64,000 bases of DNA, from NCBI GenBank assembly GCA_910586065.1, contig CAJUGI010000001.1, forward strand, positions 62,001 to 126,000, in the 5' to 3' direction. This DNA comes from an uncultured Christensenella sp. (GTDB lineage Bacteria > Bacillota > Clostridia > Christensenellales > Borkfalkiaceae). The position numbers and the translations under genes are program-made. The notes below the pieces were generated by a model that saw only the letters and a program-made list of their open reading frames with translations, had not been told where the DNA came from and made no database searches. Shown piece by piece: positions 42,537 to 48,595 of this stretch; position 1 is the stretch's first letter; each line of letters begins with the position of its first letter.

Positions 42537-44583
42537 AACAAAAGGTATTATAACGGGATTATTGTTTGCCGTATTTATAAGTTTGCTTGCGCTTTTTATT
42601 GCGATTATTCCTAAAAGCACAACAACTGCAAGTGCGGCAACAACACCAAAATATACGGTTTCTTTTGATTATTCGGCATCATATACTTATGGAACAGGTG
42701 GTGGTGCGACGCAATATCCAAGTTCAGGGACGGGGGTATTTAGTGCTTCGTTTACATATGGGGCTAATAGAACAAGGAATACTTTGTCAGTAGTTATGTA
42801 CGGTGGTTCGGCATCAGGGACAGGTTCGTTCATTAACGGAACTTATATAGATTCAACAGATATTACGGTAGAAATTATATCAAGTGTAAGTATGACTGTA
42901 AGTATCACTGATTCTAATGGTACAAAAGTCGGTTCGGGAAATAAAAAAGCATCGGCAAGTGGTTTATCTGAGGGTACATATAAAGTTTCGATTTCGGGTA
43001 GCGGAGGAGGAACAATAAATTCGCGCGCAGGTTGGGGCTACAATTTTAAGGGCAATTACGAATTTAAAATAGACGGTGGTGCGCCAATAATTAACGGCGC
43101 AAGTTTATCGCAAACGGGAGTGTATAAAAACAATACTTTTACTGTAACGGCATCTGATAGTGGTAGTGGGGTTAAAGCTATTTATCGTAGGGCGCCAAAT
43201 GAGAGTATGTTTTATTCGGTTGGCTCATCATCGGTAACAGTTAATAAGGGAAGTGCAAACGGTACTTATACGTTTTATGCCGAAGATAATGCAGGAAACA
43301 AGTCGAAATATTATTATGTAAATTTTGACGATATACTTCCAGAAATAACGGTAACGAACGCAGAGTTTTGGCAAAATACGAATAAAAGTTTTACTGTAAA
43401 TTCTTCGGATAATTCGGGAAGCTGTACACTTTACTATAAGGTTGACGACGGTAGTTGGAAATCCTGCAATGGAAACAGTTATACCGTTTCAGATTATGCC
43501 AATGATGGAAGATATTATTTCTATGCCAAAGATGCATACGGTAATATGACTCAAGAAAAATGGGTAGAGTTTGGGGCAGAATTGAATGGCGAGTTTGTAA
43601 AGTCGGATACGGATAATAGTGTGTATTTTACATGGGATAGAGCTTCGTGGACGGCAACTCTTGACGGTAAATCTTATTCCAAAGGAACTTGGATAAGAGA
43701 AGAAGGGGAACATACCATTAAATTATCTTCCAAAACAAAAAGTGCAGTATATCCTTATACAATAAATCACTATTATATAGAATCAATGGAAAGCCCGACT
43801 TGCATAAGCGGGGGATATTTGCAGTATGACTGTATTCAATGTGGCGACACATATACAAATTATTCAATAGAGGAGATGGGGCATTATTATGTTGCTTCAA
43901 CGATTGCCCCGACTTGTACGACGGGCGGTTATACAACATATACTTGTACTCGATGCGGAGATGCTTACAAAGATAATTTTACCAACGCATACGGGCATAA
44001 TTACGAATCGACTTTTCAACCGGCAACTTGTACTGAATACGGGAGAACGATTTTTACCTGTCAGCTCTGTGGGCATTCGTACAACGAAAACGACGGAACT
44101 TTTCCGACAGGACATAACTATACAAACACAATAATTACAGAGCCAAATTGTACAAGTACAGGTATGCGTAGAAGCGTTTGTGATACTTGCGGAGATACGT
44201 TCGATACGGTAATTGCCGCTAATGGACACAGCTATTCTATAACCGATGTTAAATCTAAAAACGGTATAACAACGAGAACATACCATTGTAGCTCGTGCGG
44301 TCATACTTATAAACAGGAACTTGGCGACCAATATGAAGAAGTAAGTAACTATGTCGAGTATTTGTTTATTCAATATAGTCCTTATATGTGGTGGGTATTG
44401 CTTGCCGCCGCAGGAATATGGAGTATCGTTATAGGCGTTATGATAGCCATTGCCCACAAAAACGAAGATAAAGAAAAAGCGAGAAAAATGCTTATAAATT
44501 ATGTAATCGGCTTGGTCGTAATTGCTGTTATAGTTGTTGCCTGTCCATTTCTTATCAGAGGTATAGCCGCATTGGTAACATAA
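42526..44583 (+). CDS. Surface protein fusing Ig-like and cysteine repeats to a pilin-like domain
   Basis: 685 residues from TTG 42526, behind GGAGGGGG and overlapping virB4 by 11 bases. Signal/anchor (about 8-38), two bacterial Ig-like domains (about 185-350, SGVKAIYRRAP, YTFYAEDNAGNKS), five CxxC repeats of the same type as the protein at 36763 (about 420-605), then a C-terminal two-helix module (about 612-685). That module reads IAIAHKNEDKEKARKM between helices and ends PFLIRGIAALV, clearly related to the pilin-like protein at 38316. A pilus-tip adhesin or minor pilin is the natural inference. Confidence 0.78.
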   Translation: MRVKTKGIITGLLFAVFISLLALFIAIIPKSTTTASAATTPKYTVSFDYSASYTYGTGGGATQYPSSGTGVFSASFTYGANRTRNTLSVVMYGGSASGTGSFINGTYIDSTDITVEIISSVSMTVSITDSNGTKVGSGNKKASASGLSEGTYKVSISGSGGGTINSRAGWGYNFKGNYEFKIDGGAPIINGASLSQTGVYKNNTFTVTASDSGSGVKAIYRRAPNESMFYSVGSSSVTVNKGSANGTYTFYAEDNAGNKSKYYYVNFDDILPEITVTNAEFWQNTNKSFTVNSSDNSGSCTLYYKVDDGSWKSCNGNSYTVSDYANDGRYYFYAKDAYGNMTQEKWVEFGAELNGEFVKSDTDNSVYFTWDRASWTATLDGKSYSKGTWIREEGEHTIKLSSKTKSAVYPYTINHYYIESMESPTCISGGYLQYDCIQCGDTYTNYSIEEMGHYYVASTIAPTCTTGGYTTYTCTRCGDAYKDNFTNAYGHNYESTFQPATCTEYGRTIFTCQLCGHSYNENDGTFPTGHNYTNTIITEPNCTSTGMRRSVCDTCGDTFDTVIAANGHSYSITDVKSKNGITTRTYHCSSCGHTYKQELGDQYEEVSNYVEYLFIQYSPYMWWVLLAAAGIWSIVIGVMIAIAHKNEDKEKARKMLINYVIGLVVIAVIVVACPFLIRGIAALVT

Positions 44584-44620
44584 AAATTACGCATAAAAAA
44601 TAAAAATTTTTAAAAAAGCC

Positions 44621-44666
44621 TTGACAAATACAAAAAAATACTATATCGTATATATACGATTATAAT
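44621..44666 (+). promoter_or_regulatory. Promoter region with palindromic operator before tnpV
   Basis: TTGACA (44621-44626), then a perfect 16-base palindrome ATCGTATATATACGAT (44645-44660) covering the expected -10 position, and TATAAT at 44661-44666. Overlap of palindrome and -10 suggests a repressor site. The binding protein is unknown. Confidence 0.65.
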
Positions 44667-44685
44667 AAAAAACGGAGGTATGGTT

Positions 44686-45042
44686 ATGAACGTACAGGAA
44701 ATCATTGCAAAAGCAGATAGGGGCGAAGGCTTGACGGTTGAGGAGATTAAGGTGTATCAAGCGAACGTAAAGACCGTTCAACACGTTTACGGTAAATACG
44801 GAACGCTTAAAAGAAAGTATCTTGAAGATAAAGGGCTTGATTGGACAATAGCCAACCTTCCCGAATATCTGCACAGTATTGACAAGGCTGCTGACGAACT
44901 TTATAACACTATGTTTGAAAAGCTATCGAAAGACGAAAGGTATAAGAGAACGGGAAACTTTATAGAAGATTACCGCAGACAGACGGAAATGCAGAAGCTC
45001 ATAGAAGAAGAAATTTTATCAGAACTTATATATGTGGCATAG
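44686..45042 (+). CDS. tnpV: TnpV family protein
   Basis: 118 residues from ATG 44686 (GGAGG seven bases upstream; another ATG two codons earlier is too close). The pattern YGKYGTLKRKYLEDKGLDW, LPEYLHSIDKAADELYNTM and the ending EEILSELIYVA match TnpV proteins of Tn4451-type and related mobile elements. TnpV has no known enzymatic role and is usually found near recombinase genes, as here. Confidence 0.85.
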   Translation: MNVQEIIAKADRGEGLTVEEIKVYQANVKTVQHVYGKYGTLKRKYLEDKGLDWTIANLPEYLHSIDKAADELYNTMFEKLSKDERYKRTGNFIEDYRRQTEMQKLIEEEILSELIYVA

Positions 45043-45050
45043 GAGAAATT

Positions 45051-45278
45051 ATGGTAACGAAAAAGCCCGACACGCCGAAGCGGTTAGCGCAAAGACGATA
45101 CGAAGAAAAGCATAAAGAAGAACGACAAGCAAAGAACAAAGTGTTTGAAACAAGCATAGACCGACAGCTTTACGAAGAAATAACGGTCTTTCTCAAAAAG
45201 AACAGTATTACAAAGGTAGAACTGATTTACGCAGGGTATCAAGCCTTGCAGAAGCAGTATGGCCCTAAAATAGAATAG
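45051..45278 (+). CDS. Small basic protein, possible DNA-binding
   Basis: 75 residues, strongly basic first half (KKPDTPKRLAQRRYEEKHKEERQAKNK) and a second half (FETSIDRQLYEEITVFLKKNSITKVELIYAGYQAL) that could fold as ribbon-helix-helix. Eight bases after tnpV, likely in the same transcript. Regulator of the recombinase region is a guess. Confidence 0.6.
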   Translation: MVTKKPDTPKRLAQRRYEEKHKEERQAKNKVFETSIDRQLYEEITVFLKKNSITKVELIYAGYQALQKQYGPKIE

Positions 45279-45280
45279 AA

Positions 45281-45356
45281 AAAAGCCTTGATTTTGTTTT
45301 AATTATTTCTATTAATTGGCAATAATTATTAAAAATCAAGGCTTTAAATATTTTTG
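45281..45356 (+). terminator. Long hairpin between the small gene and the recombinase unit
   Basis: Stem of about 14 pairs, AAAGCCTTGATTTT (45282-45295) with AAAATCAAGGCTTT (45332-45345), enclosing about 36 AT-rich bases, followed by AAATATTTTT. Acts as terminator or as a barrier separating the recombinase genes. Confidence 0.65.
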
Positions 45357-45363
45357 GAGGATT

Positions 45364-45510
45364 ATGATTGAAGAAGTAGAGATTTTCATGGGGGACAATA
45401 AAATAAAACTCAATGACTTAAAAAATTATATTTGTATCAACGAATATATAAGCGATATTGTGAATGAGATTTATTACAAATATTATCCCGAAAGAAAACC
45501 TATAAGATAA
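45364..45510 (+). CDS. 48-aa protein directly upstream of the recombinase
   Basis: ATG 45364 with GGAGG (45356-45360) close upstream. Sequence begins MIEEVEIFMGDNKIKLNDLK and ends in a basic tail (YYPERKPIR). Twenty-two bases before the recombinase gene. Its size and position would fit a recombination directionality factor, but no family match is seen. Confidence 0.6.
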   Translation: MIEEVEIFMGDNKIKLNDLKNYICINEYISDIVNEIYYKYYPERKPIR

Positions 45511-45532
45511 ATTATACTTTGGAGAAATATTT

Positions 45533-47032
45533 ATGAAAGAGAAAAGCAAGGTAATTAAATTTAACTATCCGACTTACGAAGAAATCACGGACGAAATGAC
45601 GGATATTACGGCTATATATTTGCGAGTATCAACTGATTCGCAAGCGCAGGACGGTTATGGATTAGATGTCCAATATGGAGCAAATGAAAGATATTGCAAG
45701 GCTTACGATATACAAAATGTAGTAGTTTTCGTTGACGACGGTTATACGGGTATGAACGATAAACGCCCTGCATTTCAGTGCCTTTTAAAACTTATGAAGG
45801 AGAAAAGAATTAAATTTGTAATTACTCATTCTCTTGACCGTATAGGCAGAACGCAAATGCTTATTTTAAAATTTTTAAAAGAAGATTGCGCCAAAGCCGA
45901 GTGCGACTTTTTTGCCGTTAAAGACAGTATTGATTCCCGAAGCAAACAGACATATGGAATATTGATTTCCATACTCTCTATATTTGCTGAAATGGACCAC
46001 GATGCTATCGTTACTAAATTATTTTTAGGGCGCAAGCAAAGAGCGTTAGAAGGATTATGGAAAGGTGGTGGAAATCCCCCCTATGGGTATTATTATTCAA
46101 AAGAAATCAGAAATCTTGCAGTTGACCCTGATAAAGCAATAATAGTCCGTAAGATATTTGAATTATATAATTCAATGGAATTTTCTCCTTTAAAAATTGC
46201 AACAGTGCTTGGACTTTCTTCTGATGTTGTCGTTTTTAATGTTTTAAAGAACAGAACATATTTAGGAGAAATAACATTTAAGGGCGAGCAGTATCCGGGC
46301 GTACATCAAAGGCTTATTTCGGATGAAGATTTCGATAAAGCCCAGCGCATACTTAAAAGCAGAAGCGTAACAAGAAATCCGTCAACTTATCTATTGTCGT
46401 CATTGCTATATTGCGGAAGATGTGGCGCAAAAATGAGATATATGCAATATGGGAAAGGGAAGAATAAAAAACTAAAATTAATTTGCTATTCTCAATATGA
46501 AAGTAATGGAAAAAGGAATTTAATTAAAGACCAAAATTGTGCTAATTATAAGTATGATGCCGAACAAGTTGAAGAAGCTGTGGTACAAATAATTTTAAAT
46601 TCATCAATGCGTTATAAAGACGATATAAAAGAAAAGCTGACAACTGACGGCGATGTAATCGAGGGATTAACTAAAAAGATTTCTGAATTAAAAACTGAAT
46701 ATGACAGATTAGTTAAGGCATTTCAAAGACTTGGCGATGACAGTATTTTAGACGAAGCCGAAAAAGTAAAGTTTGAAATTAAGAAGCAGGAAAAGAACAT
46801 TGAAGTCGAAAAGGAAAAAAAGGGTATTACAAAAATGATGGAAGAAAAGGCTGAAATGTTACGAACTTTACCTGATGTTTGGGGCAAGTTAGACGAAAGA
46901 CAAAAGCAAAATGTTGTAAGAGCCATTGTGCATAAAGTTGTATTGACAGCCGGAAAAATTCAGGTCTATTTGAAGCAAAATGAATATGAACAATTATTGG
47001 TTGGGAAAATGCCTTTAAATAGTAGCGATTAA
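45533..47032 (+). CDS. Large serine recombinase (integrase/excisionase of the element)
   Basis: 499 residues, the same size as SpoIVCA of the B. subtilis skin element. Catalytic domain with Ser33 in YLRVSTDSQAQDGYGLDVQ, then SLDRIGRTQ and the recombinase domain GNPPYGYYY...AIIVRKIFELY. A zinc ribbon (LYCGRCGAKM with later cysteines) and a C-terminal coiled coil (about 385-445, KISELKTEYDRLVKAF) complete the large serine recombinase layout. It lies 170 bases from the right junction. It should recombine attP with the sigG site at a 2-bp core and reverse this with a helper. Confidence 0.95.
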   Translation: MKEKSKVIKFNYPTYEEITDEMTDITAIYLRVSTDSQAQDGYGLDVQYGANERYCKAYDIQNVVVFVDDGYTGMNDKRPAFQCLLKLMKEKRIKFVITHSLDRIGRTQMLILKFLKEDCAKAECDFFAVKDSIDSRSKQTYGILISILSIFAEMDHDAIVTKLFLGRKQRALEGLWKGGGNPPYGYYYSKEIRNLAVDPDKAIIVRKIFELYNSMEFSPLKIATVLGLSSDVVVFNVLKNRTYLGEITFKGEQYPGVHQRLISDEDFDKAQRILKSRSVTRNPSTYLLSSLLYCGRCGAKMRYMQYGKGKNKKLKLICYSQYESNGKRNLIKDQNCANYKYDAEQVEEAVVQIILNSSMRYKDDIKEKLTTDGDVIEGLTKKISELKTEYDRLVKAFQRLGDDSILDEAEKVKFEIKKQEKNIEVEKEKKGITKMMEEKAEMLRTLPDVWGKLDERQKQNVVRAIVHKVVLTAGKIQVYLKQNEYEQLLVGKMPLNSSD

Positions 47033-47048
47033 CTTTTTATAATCAAGG

Positions 47049-47083
47049 AAGTCTTTGGGAACTCTTTTCCAAAGACTTTTTTT
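47049..47083 (+). terminator. Terminator after the recombinase gene
   Basis: Ten-base perfect stem AAGTCTTTGG / CCAAAGACTT with a ten-base loop, then TTTTT. Prevents read-through into the right end. Confidence 0.9.
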
Positions 47084-47129
47084 ATGGGAAATTTTACTAA
47101 TGTTCAAAATTTTTATTTTTTGATTCCGC

Positions 47130-47158
47130 TTGCAATTGCCCCCATAATATGCTATAAT
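47130..47158 (+). promoter_or_regulatory. Outward-facing promoter at the right end of the element
   Basis: TTGCAA (47130-47135), 17-base spacer, TATAAT (47153-47158), transcription start near 47165, i.e. about 40 bases inside the junction. In the chromosome it reads into the sigG 3' part; in the circular form it reads across attP into the gene at 1078. Placement behind the recombinase terminator shows it is a separate unit. Confidence 0.82.
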
Positions 47159-47182
47159 AACCTTACTAAAACATTGAAGTCG

Positions 47183-47206
47183 GTTTCGCAGTACAAAGGC
47201 TATTCC
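47183..47206. other. attR junction
   Basis: Element side GTTTCGCAGTAC (47183-47194), AAAGGCTATT, then core CC (47205-47206), after which sigG resumes. In the joined circle the core is flanked by TATT and AATA and by the 12-base inverted repeat with equal arm lengths (10 bases on each side of CC). Confidence 0.87.
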
Positions 47207-47693
47207 GATGATACTCGGCGAAATAAAGAGGTATTTGCGCGACGGAAATTCGTTGAGGGTTTCGCGCTCCATCAGGGATACCGCCTATCAGATTTTAAAA
47301 GTGCGCGAAAAGTTGGAAGAAGCGGACGAAGACGTAACTTACGACGCAATCGCCGCCGAAATGAATATCGCCGTCTCCGAAGTGGCGTATGCTTTGGACG
47401 CGATTTCCGACCCCGTTTCGCTGTACGACCCCGTTTACAACAAGTCGGGCGATACGCTTCTTTTAATGGACCAGATTTTCGACGCGAAGAACAACGACGA
47501 AGTGTGGACGGAAAAAGCCGCGCTGTACGAGGCGATTGCAAAGCTTGAAAACAGGGAAAAGCGCATTTTGTTCCTCAGATATTTCGAAGGCAAAACGCAG
47601 ACGGAAATTTCAAGTGAGGTGGGCATTTCGCAGGCGCAGGTTTCGCGCCTTGAAAAAACGGCTTTAAAACAGATTAAGGCGTGTATTTCTTAA
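47207..47693 (+). pseudogene. sigG: sigG 3' part, separated from its start by the ICE
   Basis: C-terminal 162 codons of SigG. MILGEIKRYLRDGNSLRVSRS (region 2.4), ALDAISDPVSLYDPVYN (region 3) and the region 4 helix-turn-helix TQTEISSEVGISQAQVSRLE are intact, so the sequence has not decayed. Internal Met at 47208 could act as a start: AAAGG lies eight bases upstream in element DNA, and a promoter lies at 47130-47158. A 161-residue fragment lacking most of region 2 may be made in the integrated state. Rejoined to 754-1037 it gives a normal 256-residue SigG. Confidence 0.92.
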
Positions 47694-47728
47694 TTTAATA
47701 TTTTTATTTTTTTGCCGCTTTAAATCGT

Positions 47729-47757
47729 TTGACTTAAAACGGGGCGTTTGTTATAAT
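47729..47757 (+). promoter_or_regulatory. rpsU promoter
   Basis: TTGACT (47729-47734), 17-base spacer, TATAAT (47752-47757), 40 bases before the rpsU start. Confidence 0.85.
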
Positions 47758-47797
47758 TTAACGGTAAATAACGCATTGGCAAGGGCAGGTGAAAAAG

Positions 47798-47974
47798 ATG
47801 TCGACAATAAAAGTAGGCGAAAACGAATCGGTTGAAAGCGCACTCCGCCGCTTTAAGAGAAAGTGCTCGCGCGACGGAATAATCGGCGATATGCGCAAAC
47901 ACGAGTTCTACGAAGCACCCGCCGTAAAGCGCCGCAAAAAGCGCGAAGCCGCAAGAAAAAGAAATAAGAACTGA
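47798..47974 (+). CDS. rpsU: Small ribosomal subunit protein bS21
   Basis: 58 residues from ATG 47798; the in-frame GTG nine bases earlier is less likely. Typical S21: VESALRRFKRKCSRDGIIGDMRKHEFYE followed by a very basic tail RRKKREAARKRNKN. Own promoter and terminator. Confidence 0.95.
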   Translation: MSTIKVGENESVESALRRFKRKCSRDGIIGDMRKHEFYEAPAVKRRKKREAARKRNKN

Positions 47975-47975
47975 T

Positions 47976-48013
47976 AAAAAGCTCTGTCCGACGTAAGTCG
48001 GGCGGGCTTTTTT
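47976..48013 (+). terminator. rpsU terminator
   Basis: Stem including GTCCGAC / GTCGGGC around a GTAA loop with flanking AAAAGC / GCTTTT pairs and a T-run. Confidence 0.85.
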
Positions 48014-48067
48014 ACTTTGGAAACAAGTCGAAAAATGCAGAAAAAGTTTGAATTTAAGGGGCAGGTT

Positions 48068-48445
48068 ATGGACGATATTATATTGATGGCGCGCGCCGCG
48101 AAAAAACGAATGAAAACAAATTTCTGGGCGGACTGCAAAAAGAATATGGACGAAAGCGCTTTAAAAGCAAAAATAAACGGATTTAACGAAAATAAGGCAA
48201 AATCGACTTACAAAGGCAGGCTTAAAAGCGAGCTTAAAGGCGAAAAGGACGACGAGTTTTATCTTACCGTCAAAAATATCCTCGACAGCGAGGGCGAAGT
48301 TTCCGACATTCTCGGCAGGCTCACCGACAAATCCGTCTACGAAAAACTGTCGTACGACGAAAAGCAACGCTACAACCTTCAGCTTTCATCAAAATATCTT
48401 GCGGCGTTAAAGAAGTACCGCAGGGAAAAAGAACTTGCTTTATAA
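48068..48445 (+). CDS. Hypothetical protein, 125 aa
   Basis: Highly charged, helical, soluble. ATG 48068 has AAGGGG about seven bases upstream; an earlier in-frame ATG at 48035 would add 11 residues. Begins MDDIILMARAAKKRM and has NILDSEGEVSDILGRLTDKSVYEKLSYDEKQRYNLQL in the second half. Between rpsU and pcrA. I do not recognise the family; base use matches the host. Confidence 0.7.
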   Translation: MDDIILMARAAKKRMKTNFWADCKKNMDESALKAKINGFNENKAKSTYKGRLKSELKGEKDDEFYLTVKNILDSEGEVSDILGRLTDKSVYEKLSYDEKQRYNLQLSSKYLAALKKYRREKELAL

Positions 48446-48464
48446 GAGTTTCCTGTGCTATAAT
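48435..48464 (+). promoter_or_regulatory. Promoter upstream of pcrA
   Basis: TTGCTT (48435-48440), 18-base spacer, TATAAT (48459-48464), overlapping the end of the preceding gene. About 130 bases of leader precede pcrA. Confidence 0.65.
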
Positions 48465-48595
48465 TAAATAAACGCATTTATACTTTGCATAACTTTGCGG
48501 CAACCTTCGGCTAAGCGCTTTTCGTACGCGCCTTCGGGTTTTCTCCGCGCGTCCCGTTCTGCTTGTATCTCTGCGTTTGAGGTAATCGGCACGAT

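Larger units (their letters stand above)
1038..47206. mobile_element. 46.2-kb integrative and conjugative element in sigG
   Basis: Boundaries are set by the two halves of sigG, which join perfectly in frame when 1038-47206 is removed. The same CC dinucleotide sits at 1036-1037 and 47205-47206. The element carries a large serine recombinase at its right end, a MobL-type relaxase, VirD4 coupling protein, pilin, VirB6-like and VirB4 proteins, primase-polymerase, ArdC antirestriction protein, methyltransferases and a TnpV homologue, so it is an ICE rather than a prophage. Cargo includes a full maltodextrin-utilisation locus. Base composition is clearly more AT-rich than the flanking host genes. 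The relaxase and malF reading frames show possible defects, so current mobility is uncertain. Confidence 0.93.

Noticed and set aside
44645..44660. tnpV palindrome as the crossover site of the recombinase
   Set aside because: The sigG junctions and the attP arms define the crossover elsewhere; this palindrome overlaps a promoter.
1038..47206. The insertion as a prophage or a classic skin element
   Set aside because: No capsid, tail or lysis genes are seen, while relaxase, coupling protein, VirB4, VirB6 and pilin genes are. It shares only the recombinase type and a sporulation sigma gene target with skin.
754..47693. Assembly chimera joining unrelated contigs
   Set aside because: Both halves of sigG are complementary with no missing or duplicated codon, and the element ends form a symmetric attP. 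A chance misjoin would not give both.
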